Below, piece after piece: positions 1 to 14,242 of a stretch of 55,831 nt of DNA. The first letter of the stretch is position 1. Each line of letters begins with the position of its first letter. The DNA comes from Rhizophlyctis rosea. Lineage: Eukaryota > Chytridiomycota > Chytridiomycetes > Rhizophlyctidales > Rhizophlyctidaceae. The notes under the pieces are model-generated. The model was not told the origin of the DNA and did not search any database. It was given only the letters and a program-made list of their open reading frames with translations. The position numbers and the translations under genes are program-made. The stretch covers positions 1 through 55,831 of the forward strand of contig JADGJC010000275.1 in NCBI GenBank assembly GCA_027596075.1, in the 5' to 3' direction.

Positions 1-27
1 CTTCATACTGATATCCGCACACCATAG

Positions 28-626
28 ATGTGGTACGTAAACTCCTCCGCAACGAAGGACCACGAGGCTTCTATCGAGGATACCTAATATACGTTGGAGC
101 ATTTGCGCCTGCGTCTGCCGTGCAGTGGGGATCGTATGAGTTTTTCAAGGGCGTTTTTTATAGAATGTGGAGTTATTGGGATGTAAGAGGAGGTGGTGGT
201 GCACATTCAGTATCATTATCAACTTCGCCATCATCGTCATTATCATCATCAATATCATCAACCACAACACCACCACCATCACATCCCCCCACCCAATCGC
301 CATCACAACCACAAATCACTCCCCACCACACACCCTCCCCCCTAATCCTCCCCCTCTCCGGCGGCCTAGCCGGCCTCTGCGCCGTCTTCGCCAACAACCC
401 ACTTGAAGTCCTGCGCGTGCGCCACCAACTTCTTGACGTCACTTCCAAAAAAGATGCAGCGCTCATCAGAGGGGGATATGGGGCGTTGGTAAGTGATGTA
501 TGGCGGAAAGAGGGGGTGAGGGGGTTTTATAAGGGGCTGAAGATTAGACTGTTGGTCACGGTGCCGGGGGCTATGGTGGCTATGACGGGGTATGAGGCTG
601 TTAAGGAGTGGAGTAGTGAGGGGTAG
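28..626 (+). CDS. Mitochondrial carrier family (SLC25-type) protein, C-terminal part
   Basis: This is a partial gene whose 5' end lies outside the window. An intron acceptor (TAG at 25-27) precedes the visible exon, which stays open to the TAG stop at 624-626. The product is the C-terminal part of a mitochondrial inner-membrane solute carrier. The end of one carrier repeat is visible (EGPRGFYRGY, then WGSYEFFKG). A complete last repeat follows, with a P-x-[DE]-x-x-[RK] signature in NPLEVLRVR, a second EG-x-x-GFYKG motif and a closing YEAVKEW. Between the two lies an unusual Ser/Thr/Pro/His-rich insertion of about 50 residues (bases about 190-345). Carriers normally have only a short loop there. 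The family is clear, but the transported substrate cannot be told from this fragment. Codons change from C-rich in the insertion to G-rich near the end. Confidence 0.85.
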
Positions 627-2136
627 TATTAGAGTTGGGAGTGGGTAAAGTGGAGGGAGGGGAAAGAATGGGGGCTAAGTAGATGAGTGTATAGATAGAA
701 ATCGGTTGGTTTTGGTTGTAGAAGGAAATGTTAGAAGTGGAGGTAGGATCTGTGTCCGATAAATGGAGGTCTTTAGGTTCGTCTATGCTCTGATCGTCAA
801 AAGTGATGCCGTTGACGGAGGGAGAGCTTCCCCGCCTTGACGTCCTGTAAGGAACTGCGGCCCTAAAGTGAGCGATTATTACAACTGCAAGTAATCGCTT
901 AAATCTTCCTTGTTAGAGCGTTATGCGAACTACAAATAGTTGATTTCACTCCGGCGGTTCGATGGCTTTTCGCTATTCGTCAAGGACATGAGTGTATACC
1001 CATCCCTGGGACAAGCCTCATCCCTTTCCCTCTTTGTCCTCCTCGCTTTCATATGCTCCCCCAAACCCCCCAACTCCCCCAACATCGTCGCCTGTTTCAA
1101 AATAACCAGTCCGAACCCCTTACAAAACTTTCACAGAATCGACCTCATCAACACCTTCAGATACGCAAAGGACCACCTTCTGTAACATCCCCGCAAACAG
1201 GAGGGTAGTGGGCAATTGTGTCTGTGGTGTGTGTGAAATCTAAATGAAGCTTTGGCAAGTTGGCATGCTTCCGGGAACCAGCCGGAGATGGAAACAGCAC
1301 TGATCCATTGGCTGTACTGGTCCAGCGCTGTCAACATCTATCCCACAACGATGTAGGCCAGCGCTGGAAACCAGCGCTGGACACCATTGCTCAATCAGTG
1401 ATGGAATCAGCGATGTATTCAGCTCCAGCAGCTGTCCAGTCCCCATCCAATGCCCATCCAGCCTTTCTCCAGCGCTGGAGACCAGTGTAGGAGACAGTGG
1501 TGTGGCCCAGCGCATGTCCAGGACTGTCCCACAGTGGTGGTCCAGTGCTGGACCAGCACAACCACTGGAACCAGTGACCGTTGGGCACTGGGAGAAGTGG
1601 TCCTACAATGCTGGATGGCCACTGGTCCAGTGCATAATCGGGCAATGGATGCTACTAGTACTTGGTTCCCAGAAACTGTGATGGCGCGCGTAAACAAACC
1701 GTGCCCCCAAGCCACACAGATAATGGACAGCCCCACATCAGGGGTCCCATTGCAATGGCCCCAAAACACATCTAAGCGTTATGTGCCAAACATTGTCACG
1801 AAAACAATGGTGTGTGACTCCAACGCTGAAAGTTCGCACAGAAATGATACTTCTTCATCTTGATTTTTGGAGGCTCACCGGCTTACGTTCACTGGGAATG
1901 GGAACCCAAAGTCCGCAGGGCAAAGGGCTTCCTCACCAACCAACACCGATCAGGGTCTTCCGGACATGATCTATATGATCATCTACAAACTCAGGGACGT
2001 GGCTCAATTCGCCAATTGACAGAAGCAACTTTGTTCATCTTTGTTAGTGTTCTCGTATGGCCCCTCTCTCATAGCGCGCAATACATCCCGCGCATTATCC
2101 CTTTCGCGAATTGAACTGCCAACGCAAGGACCAACC
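627..2136. other. Intergenic region with CCAGCGCTGG-type palindrome cluster
   Basis: This is the spacer between the carrier gene and CFAP91. The open frames here are short, overlap on both strands and resemble nothing I recognise. The centre (about 1320-1635) is packed with variants of the palindrome CCAGCGCTGG, listed as a separate repeat feature. The last 200 bases presumably hold the CFAP91 promoter. I see no convincing TATA box there. Confidence 0.6.
1322..1632. repeat. Cluster of CCAGCGCTGG-like palindromes
   Basis: The exact 10-bp palindrome CCAGCGCTGG occurs at 1358-1367, 1371-1380 and 1469-1478. A truncated copy is at 1322-1330, and the variant CCAGTGCTGG is at 1542-1551. Related inverted pairs (CACTGG/CCAGTG) lie at 1563-1576 and 1620-1632. 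The intervening sequence is rich in further CCAG/CTGG half sites. The pattern resembles a decayed minisatellite or a hairpin-rich repeat. The function is unknown. Confidence 0.6.
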
Positions 2137-6088
<3,952 letters not shown>

Positions 6089-7178
6089 TGGGCATTGCTG
6101 ATATGTAGATGTTCATTAGGAGTGGCAGAATGTTATGGAAATGAACACAGTATTGGTAAACGGGATGGCATAGTGTTGTTTGCCATGTATTCGGATACCT
6201 GTCAAATTGATTCTCCTTTGTTTGTTTGAATCAATTGACGTTCCGAGCATTTACTTTTTTACATCAAATGAGGCAAAAAGAAGTAGTGCCTGAGTTCAGA
6301 GATTTCATAATCAAATCAACATTGGGCCATCATTGGTTTGGCTGAAGGCTTTCCTATGCACGTCGAGTCTTCCACAGACCGAACACAGCTGGCTAGATAC
6401 CGCAATGTCTTGAGCGCATTCGGAGCGTCCCTTAAAGCACACAGGAATGGGCAAGAGGATTGGGTGCATCGACAATAGACAGGGGAAACATCTGACGCAA
6501 ATTTGCCTCACAAGGGAATTCATTTGAGTCGGCCGCTGACAGACGAGCCACGAATTGCTGACAATGAGCAACTTTGTTTTTTTTTCATGGTCCATTGAAT
6601 TGAAGAAAGCCTCATGGCTGGTGGTCAACATGGACGCCAAGGTTTAGGTTGTGATGGCAGCAAACACGATGGATGCAACTGGTAGATCTTAGGATACAGT
6701 CCTCGATCCCTGCAATTCCTTGAACAAGGCATCCGTAGTACCTTTTTGCGCAAATCTGACGACCTTGGAGTTGAGTAAAGGAACGCAAATTTGTCACGTC
6801 GGCCTATGGACAAAAAATAACATTCAATTCTGGAAAGTTGACATCGGCTGGCCCTGCAACATGTCCTGCATGTCATTCACATGCAATATTCTTCATTCGA
6901 GACAAATCCACAGTGGATCTTGTTATGCCCACTGATGGGAGTCCTGTTTCAACAGGTGCGGTCGTAGATCATCTGGATAGCAGCGATCAATTCTAATCAA
7001 ATTGAAAGTGATTTCACAAGGAACCCGAGGGATGCCTTTTTCCGCCTCTCAGTTCATTGTGCGCCGAAAGATGGACAAATCATGAGCATCTCATGGTGAT
7101 TGGAAAGTCCAATTCTACTGACCCAGGAAGTCAATCTGATCCCACTCTTTTCGATGTATGTTCGAATACTGCATACAG
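6089..7178. other. Intergenic region, no supported gene
   Basis: This is the spacer between the CFAP91 stop and the tandem repeat beside tRNA-Glu. Short Cys-rich frames occur on the minus strand (6311-6640 and 6612-6876), but none resembles a known protein and they do not splice into a coherent model. I see no RNA gene or mobile-element end here. Confidence 0.5.
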
Positions 7179-7306
7179 AAGCAGACTTTGGGGAACTCGA
7201 AGTACTCGAGGAGGACGGATTGGCCCAATCCCAAAAAATGCGAAGCAGACTTTGGGGAACTCGAAGTACTCGAGGAGGACGGATTGGCCCAATCCCAAAA
7301 AATGCG
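7179..7306. repeat. Perfect two-copy 64-bp tandem repeat next to tRNA-Glu
   Basis: Copy 1 (7179-7242) and copy 2 (7243-7306) are identical over all 64 bases. Each copy contains an imperfect palindrome (CTCGAAGTACTCGAG) and a perfect stem-loop (GGATTGG, one base, CCAATCC). Each ends in an A6 run, which reads as T6 on the tRNA strand. The array lies 29 bases beyond the tRNA 3' end. The exact identity implies a recent duplication or ongoing homogenisation. Confidence 0.9.
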
Positions 7307-7311
7307 AAAAA
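7306..7311 (-). terminator. Probable RNA polymerase III terminator of tRNA-Glu
   Basis: A T5 run on the minus strand (AAAAA on the plus strand at 7307-7311) lies about 25 nt beyond the tRNA 3' end. T6 runs further on, inside the tandem repeat, could serve as back-up terminators. The assignment rests on position and run length only. Confidence 0.5.
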
Positions 7312-7335
7312 GATGGCGTCACACTATGACAGAAG

Positions 7336-7407
7336 TTCCCCAGCGGGGAATTGAACCCCGGCCCCGACGGTGAGAGCGTCGTATCCTAGCCACTAGACGA
7401 CTGAGGA
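7336..7407 (-). tRNA. tRNA-Glu (anticodon CTC)
   Basis: The minus-strand sequence folds as a 72-nt tRNA. The 7-bp acceptor stem is TCCTCAG paired with CTGGGGA, including one T-G wobble, followed by discriminator A. The D-arm region is GTCTAGTGGCTAGGATAC. The anticodon loop is CTCTCAC with anticodon CTC (plus-strand GAG at 7372-7374). The T arm is CGGGG-TTCAATT-CCCCG. The A-box and B-box (GGTTCAATTCC) are present. There is no intron, and CCA is not encoded. The layout matches eukaryotic tRNA-Glu. A T-run terminator follows the 3' end. Confidence 0.95.
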
Positions 7408-8043
7408 ATCGTTGTCACAAACCCCATTAACGCAAATTATATATATTTTGATATTGGAGAACGGATTTTTTTGTGCAATCGTGATGGACCCTCTCCACAA
7501 TTCAGCCCATAGTGGGTCGGTGACATCTCCCCTTGAGGAGGAAAGTATTAATATAGGATACTGTTGGCAAGACGGGTGTGGAGAACGGCGCCAACAGTGA
7601 GTCAAGACTTTACAAAGACGGGAAGCTGTTAACGGTGCCGGAGGGCCAGCGGTCGAGGAGATGGGTTGCGCATGGTACGGCAACGGGCCAGGCGGAAGCG
7701 GGTGATGGAGTATGGAGCAGTAGCGGATAGGTGATGTCTTCGACACATTGGATGTACCTTCAGCCACGGTGTGTCGGACCTGATGTGGCAAACTTACAGG
7801 GAGATGCGTTGGAGACGGAACGAAATGGCAGGACCCAGGTACAGTGTCAACCTTAGGTGTTGCAGGAAGGTACGTGATATGCAAGGGAGACCTCAACTAC
7901 CACGGTGAAGTACTCAGAAGGTGCTCGAACGAGTAAAAATAGCATGTCAAAACATCCCGTCTCTGATAGACATCAATTAAGTAATTATCTGTAAATAGCA
8001 AAACATAATTTCCCCAATTCCCTCCAGATCCTACTGCGACAAG
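7408..8043. other. Spacer upstream of tRNA-Glu, possible mobile-element remnant
   Basis: There is no supported gene here. A 167-codon open frame on the minus strand (7393-7896) runs into the tRNA and resembles nothing known. A hairpin (ACTGTTGGC at 7560-7568 and GCCAACAGT at 7590-7598) lies in the middle. Read on the minus strand it gives TTGGCGCCGTTCTCC, which is reminiscent of the primer-binding region after a fungal or plant LTR. No matching LTR pair can be seen, so this stays speculative. Confidence 0.35.
7560..7598. repeat. Inverted repeat (hairpin) ACTGTTGGC/GCCAACAGT
   Basis: There are 9-bp perfect arms at 7560-7568 and 7590-7598, separated by 21 nt. The site lies about 150 bp upstream of the tRNA-Glu 5' end. 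The function is unknown. TGTTGG...CCAACA ends are typical of some LTR elements. Confidence 0.6.
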
Positions 8044-11000
8044 TTATTCCTCTACGGCATCCCTCTCCACCCCAACCTTCGTCTTCCTCAACATCAGAAC
8101 CTCTCTGACTAATCCCTTTACTACTCTTTGCAGCTTTTCCACCTCCCCCAACTCTCCATCCTCTCCCTTACCCCAAACATTCGCCTCCCCACCCGACTCT
8201 TCGACACCACCAACTTCCTCTACCATCTTGACAACCCGTCCCACTTCAGACTCCATAAGGCTCAGCATCCGTCGCGCCGCGACAAGTTCCGATCGAAGGG
8301 TGGCAAGTTCAGACAAAAGGGACGTGATGCGGATCGCTTCGGGTGTAGCTTCTCGTGCACAAGGCGTTGATTCCCTATCCCATCCGGGTGCGTTATCGAT
8401 TGCGGAAGGAACGTGAACATGCACAGGTTGACCATCTTCCAAATCTTCATCCTCCTCTTCCAGATACCCCTCTTCCGCACCCTCGACCCCTTTTCTATAT
8501 CCTTCTTCCGTTCCGTCACCCTCCACGCCATCCCCTCCCTCACCCTCCCATTCCTCCCCTCCCTCCCCATCCTCCTCAGGTATAGCTTCGCCAAATCCTG
8601 CAGATGGAACAAACACCGGTGCCTTCTCCACCAGTTCTGCCAGGGAAGGGGACCGACGAACCGGTTTGTCTGCTTGACTTTCCGTCTTGACATGTGCAAC
8701 TCCATCCCCTTCCCCCGCAACCGTATGCTCATGCCCATGCTCATCATGCAAATGCGTCATTTCGTAATCTACGTAGTCGACAGGAGGTAGGTTCTTATCT
8801 TCATCGTCATCGTCGACCGATTCGTACCACTAGAAGGCCACAAATCATGTCAACATATCATGAAGGTGAACTTATTGATGACCCATGATACTTACCGGCT
8901 GATGAACATCCCACTCCTTCTCCACCCCCTCCTTCCACCCCCACTCCGCCCTCCCATTCGCTTCCATGGCAGCCACATCCTCCGGGGTAGCCTCCCTCGA
9001 CGACGGCGGCAGACTCCAAGGGTCAGCAGCGGCACCGTCATGAAAATGGTAGTCGTCCCCATCGTCATGGTCGTGATGCGGGTGCTCTTCATGGTCATGG
9101 TCATGGTGGTCATCCGCAACGGGTTGAGGTGCAACCTTTTGGTGTTCAGCTGGCGGGGCTGGGGTGGCCTCATCAGCAGTGTCTTCGACTATGACGGATG
9201 GGATCCAATTTGAGGGAATATCTGTGTCGTCGGTGGCGCGGTAGAGGAAGGACACGCCGCCGTAGCCTTTGCCGAGGGTTTCGCGTAACTAGTGATTTTA
9301 TTGATGTTTATTGATAAGTGTCTTTTCGATTGTTCACTCTTTATTTATGCCATGACCCGAAACTGCTTACATACCTCATAGCTCCCATAAACGCTCTCGG
9401 CACTGGCCACGTCGGTAAACTTCACATACCACAGCGTCAAAGGCCCCTTCTTGACGGAATGGAGAGAATCAAACCCGGAGTATTTGTTGAAGATTGTCTC
9501 TAGTTCGGCCTGTGACGATATGGCGCTGTTGCGGATTTGGAGGATGTTGGAGCGCATCTGTAGAAAATTTGGCATGGATAGTGTTCATAATCAGCGTGTG
9601 GACCACACCCTGAAAGTGATTCTCACAATTTCTACTGCAGACATACCTGCTTTGGTCGTGGCGCATCCACTCTCCGCATCGGGAAGTGCTCTGCCCCAGC
9701 ACTAACCTTCGCCTTCACAACCTCTCCATCCCCACTTCCCTCCTCCCCGATCTCCTCACCAAACAACTTGCTCCCCTTCATCTCCGTAACCTCCACCTCG
9801 GCTCCTTTCTCCACCACCACCTCCCTCCTTCCCCTCGGTGCCTCGTCAACCTCCCAAGCATGCCTGACTCCACTACTCCCAACGGTATCCACGCTCCTGT
9901 CCCTTCCCCTCTCCTCCCTCACCCCACGTACATCTCGCCGGACGTACTTTGACGAAAACACGGCGTAGAGGTTGGTTTGAGAATTAAGTTCTTCCAATGC
10001 ATGTTTAGCGGATTGAACGTCTTTGAAGTGTACCCAGGAGTGCGCGGCTTGGTAGTCGAGGTGATCGAAGGAGGGGTAGTGGGCGGAGAAGAGGGCACGG
10101 AGGGAGGGTTCGGTCCAGTAGAGAGTTGAGATCCAGATTACCTGTTCGAAGGGAGGATGTAAGTGGAATGCACGGTTATGCCCATGGATAGGCAGCTACA
10201 CATACCTTACTCTCCTCCCCAACAGTTTCAATCACCTTCTCTTCCAACTCTTTTCTCGCATAACTCGTCTTCCATTCCCGATGATGCTCCCTCAACCGTC
10301 CCATGGCGTCCCGCGCCTGCGCGGAGTTGTCAAACATGACACGGAAATTGGATTGACCAAAGTGGATGCGGTGAAAGCCTGGGAGGGTTGAAACGAGGTG
10401 CTTTGCTGCTGCCTAGAAGATCAAAGCGGCTTGTTGAATTCCAGTAGCCATTACTTAGTTCCATGGTATTCATTTACGTACCTTATCAGCTTCCAACACA
10501 TTGCCGACGTAAATAGTCCGACAGTCCGCAAGAGGTGATTCTGATCGCGAAGCACGAGGGAAGGGTCGAAGACTCGGTCGTCGAGGACCGGTACTCATAT
10601 CTGAAATCATGCTCTCGTTATCGGACGAAACCGACACGTTATCACCTTCCATCAAATGTCTATCCCTCAGTCCCCTCTTATCGAACCTGTCCCCACCACC
10701 ACCATGGACCTTCGCCTCCGAAGCATCATCTACATCTGCACTAGACGTCCTCGATGCCGGCCGCTCACTACCCTCCCCTGAAACGTGCAAATGCGCGGCG
10801 GAACCTCGCCTGGAACTTCCAACGGATGCATTATCCATATCAACACTCCTAGCTCGTCCACCATGTCCATGCCCCTCGTTTCTGACCCCGCTGAAATTAC
10901 TTTTCCGTCTTCCTCCGCCACTATATCCGCTCTCACTTCCAACTTCGCTTTCGTCATCTCCGCCCCTCCCCTTGGAGCCACCTCCATGCCCACGCAGGTA

Positions 11001-12146
11001 ATCAACATACAGATCCGTAGTAGAATCAAGCGACTCCTCCATAGCTCTGGCCTCCTCTACGTTCCCAAATGTAACAACTAAATGATCCTTCTTGACCACC
11101 GCCTCCTTATATCCCTCATACATTGAACACAGAGCAACAAGTCTTTGAGAGGGTAGCCACGCCGGCATGCGAACAAAGATGGACGTTGAAGGTGGGGAGA
11201 CTTTACGTGGGTGGTGTGATTTGTGGATATGCTTTATGTCTGCCTTTTCAGCAGGACGAACGTTCATTTTCGTGTTCCGTTCGAGGTTCGTGAGGGCTTT
11301 TGTTGCTTGTGCCTGGTTGGCAAAGCCCAGAAGGAAGGCAGACTCCGGTTGGAAGGAGGTGAATTTGTGACCTTCGAGACGTGTGAAGTGGCGGTGGAGG
11401 GTTGAGTAGGAGATATCAGTTGGGATGTTGGAAATGTGGAGCCAGGAGAGAGTTTCAAGGTTGATGCGCGGCGTCGTTATTAAGTGGTGTTGGGGCTTTG
11501 TATGATGGGATTGGGCAATGAGTTTACGGATTCTGTCGGGGTCGGAGGAGAAGGTTGCTGTTATGTTAGTGTAATCGCATAGGTCGTCAATGGCGCGTTC
11601 GGCGCAGAAGACGTCGCGGAAGGTGATGTAGGGTGTTGAGTCGTGTTTTGGTGGGTGGCGGGTGGATTTGCGGTCGGATGGATGAGTGGTGTCGTCGTCG
11701 ATGATATCGAATGACTCGAAGCCGCGATAACAGCGCATGATTTTTTCCAGCTCTTCAAATTTGATGTAAGGAAGGTGGGAGATACAGACGATAGGGTTGG
11801 GTTCTTTGTCATCTCGTGGAGATGGACGGAATACAACATCTTCGCGTGCGTACTCTAGATTCATTACCGTGTTTTGTTGGATGTCATCCAGTGCCTTCCC
11901 GGCGCTGTCGATGTCGGAATAGACCAAGAACGATTTGCCTGACGAAAATGTGGTCGAACCAATGAGTACACAAGTCGCATACTACCATTACCACTTTCAG
12001 TCTTATCTTCACCAACCATCTCGTTCATAAATGATCCTTCGGAAACCATGGGAATGGTTGGACCGGATGAAGTCTAGCAAGTCCGCACAATCCTTGCCAG
12101 GTGGCAAAGACTTAACAATCAGGGTACGATGCGGGCGGACCATCAT
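8044..12146 (-). CDS. Multi-RRM (about seven RRM-like domains) RNA-binding protein
   Basis: Proposed exons, in transcript order: 12146-12017, 11938-10482, 10412-10206, 10141-9647, 9557-9375, 9288-8896, 8829-8044. They total 3651 nt and encode 1216 aa in one frame. The start was chosen at 12146 because it restores a full first RRM, and because an in-frame TAA lies just upstream. RRM-like units are spread along the protein: TLIVKSLPP...KSFLVYSD (about 5-80), IVCISHLPY (about 93-180), WLHISNIP (about 205-275), SIFVRMPAW (about 290-355), TIYVGNV...FRVMFDNS (about 515-590), VIWISTLYW...SWVHFKD (about 598-670) and ILQIRNS...WYVKFTD (about 765-845). Many lack the aromatic RNP residues, so they may be protein-binding or degenerate. 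A Ser/Gly-rich spacer separates units 4 and 5. A His/Asp-rich stretch (about 870-890) and a C-terminal leucine-rich coiled coil (about 1100-1210) follow. I recognise no orthologue. It is probably a post-transcriptional regulator (inference). Confidence 0.8.
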
Positions 12147-13213
12147 TGATTAATGACCGCCTCAGATGACTCTAATCAGATTGGCAAAGATGAACGCTGT
12201 AGCAACCTCTTCCGCTTCCTGTCAAAAGTTAACCTGTCAACGTCTCTTTCAACCAAGGAGCAGCAAGCGAAAGGTTACGAGAGAGAAAACACACACCAAA
12301 CAAGTTTTAGAACGCTTCTGTAACACTTTTATATTGTCTGCCACTTCCGACTGCACTCGGCGTACACTTGGCAGCAGCCCAAGCCGACTTCACTGCTTGT
12401 GAGAAGCTCGAAAAAGGTGGCCTTGGTAGTGGAGGAGCTGAAAGCAGAGGAAAGTTAGGAAGAATTGGGCGTTGACTGTCGGACAGAAGCAGCACCGACG
12501 CCGACAAAGTTGTCTCCTTGCATCGGGGGGCTTTGGTCCGAAAGTCAAGCGGGTTGCAGCGTCACACTTTCGTAGCACAAAATTGAGCGGCTGCTTGCGG
12601 CACGCGCTGATGACGAGTTTGCTCCAACTTCAGGGTCCTGTTGGAAGTCCTTCAAAAGGTGTGACAAGCATTCTTGAACGCAGACTTCCATGTGCATAAC
12701 GACTAGCCCCAGCATGTTGGAGGATTATAAACGTCCGGTTTGTTTACCATGGTTTTGTTTACCTATGTGTGTTTACTTGCTGGAACATATAGAGTTGTTG
12801 ATCATAATCAACTAACGAAAGTTCGCAAGTAAGGGCTCTCAAATGGTTTCAATGCTTGAGGCCTGAGTGTTGGAGCGTGTACGTTCCCTCCGCTTTTCCT
12901 CAAGCATTGAATGTGAGTGTCATGTCTCGATTTTTGAGCAGAGACCATCAAAAAGGGACACGCCGAAGGATAAGCATGGATGTCTGTTGGCCCATGCAAT
13001 GACTTTCTCAGCTTATGCAAGCCTTTGGATGGTGGCATCAAAGGTCAAGGTCTTCACAGCGATGTAACTTCCTGCAAATCCAATTACTCAAAACTGCGAA
13101 ACAAAAAAACATTCCACGTTACAACCAAATATGTACAAATTTTTGCGAACTAAACCCGCCGCGCCACCCAGACTCCCCCCGCATCAATATTCCGACGTGG
13201 TGAGTCTCCCACA
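12147..13213. other. Intergenic region, no supported gene
   Basis: This lies between the 5' end of the multi-RRM gene and the 3' end of the ankyrin gene. It should hold the multi-RRM promoter. The short frames on both strands have no recognisable content. I see no RNA gene. Confidence 0.5.
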
Positions 13214-14242
13214 TCATTGGGGTATTGACACAAGAGCGGCCACCCACATGCCCACCGGAAAAGCAAGGATCACCAGCGACACTACGATAGCAAAAATAGC
13301 CGGAACATCCTCCCTGCCCAAGCAACAGTTAGAAGCGCCGTTCTCCCTCAACACCTTCGCCACCNNNNNNNNNNCTGCATCTTAGTCCTTGCCCGCCACA
13401 GCGCCCTACGCTTCGCAACATTAGTGCAGGACCCGCTTTCCAGCAACAACCTGGCAACAGTGTCGAATCCCTGATCCGCCGCCGCCCGCAATGGTGAACC
13501 GTCATGCACCCCTCCGGCATCCAACAAGAGTCCCACCATTTCCGCATCCCCATTGTTTGCTGCAGTCCGTATCATAACCGCCGAGTACGCATCGCCCAAC
13601 CCACGCACGTCCGCCCCGTGTTCAAGTAACATTCTGGCCATCTTCAAATCATTCCTCGACGCAGCTTCTGCTAAAGCACCCGCCAATGTGCTTCTATCCC
13701 TAGGTGTTGCCAACAACGCTTGTACGATCTCCATCTGATTATCTCTAACAGCTGTCGCAACGACATCCGGCCATCCGCGACCCCGTGCCCCATATGCTGA
13801 CAAATGCTTCACAACCGCCACATGATGGTTCTGAACGGCGCGAACGAGGGCGGACGGGTCCCCATGATTAGCATCAGCCCGTTGCTGGATCGCCAAAACC
13901 ACCATTCTCAACCGGCCATGCTCCGCGGCGGAATGCAACAAGTACGCTAACGGATCAATCGGATAGTCATCCGGTGTCCTGCGAGAGTACCACGCGCCAG
14001 GATAGGGATATGGTGTTTGTATCCATAGGTGTAAGACTTTAAGGTGGTTGTTCCGTACAGCCCAGTTCCAGCAGTCGGAGTCACTGTGGTGGTAGAGCCT
14101 CCAGCAGGCTTCCGGGATGAGGAGACTTCTCAAAGGAATCACTTGGCGTACGGTTTTGCATGTGCGGCGGAGCTTTCGAGCGGTTTTTGGGGTGGCAGGC
14201 TTGGGCGATTTGGATGAAGAGGTCTGGGAGGACAGCGCTCAT
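13214..14242 (-). pseudogene. Ankyrin-repeat protein, frameshifted and crossing an assembly gap
   Basis: The start ATG is at 14242-14240. The first about 25 codons (LPDLFIQIAQACHPK) resemble the F-box-like opening seen in many fungal ankyrin proteins. The frame then slips by one base in the run of five A on the coding strand (plus-strand T5 at 14184-14188). The downstream frame (14152-13375) stays open and carries ankyrin repeats, for example SAAEHGRLRMVVLAIQQRAD, RNDLKMARMLLEHGADV, NNGDAEMVGLLLDAGGV and DQGFDTVARLLLESGS. After the 10-N gap, VAKVLRENGAS continues, followed by a C-terminal hydrophobic helix (VPAIFAIVVSLVILAFPVGM) and a stop at 13214. The product is probably a membrane-anchored ankyrin protein. 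The one-base slip in a homopolymer beside an unfinished region could equally be a sequence error, so the gene may be intact. Confidence 0.7.
13365..13374. other. Assembly gap (10 N)
   Basis: Ten consecutive N fall inside the last ankyrin repeats of the gene on the minus strand. The real missing length is unknown. The repeats themselves may have caused the gap. Confidence 0.95.

Noticed and set aside
940..1185. 81-codon frame after the carrier gene
   Set aside because: It begins at a non-ATG codon and has no homology or splice support.
6311..6876. Cys-rich minus-strand frames resembling a zinc-binding protein
   Set aside because: The Cys-x-x-Cys pairs are spread over two frames with no plausible splice junction and no family spacing.
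7179..7306. CRISPR-like or satellite array
   Set aside because: There are only two directly abutting copies with no spacers, in a eukaryotic genome. It is a simple tandem duplication.
11983..12049. ATG at 12049 as start of the multi-RRM gene (donor GTATGC)
   Set aside because: It also splices in frame but leaves only the second half of the first RRM. The frame starting at 12146 supplies the missing strand and helix.
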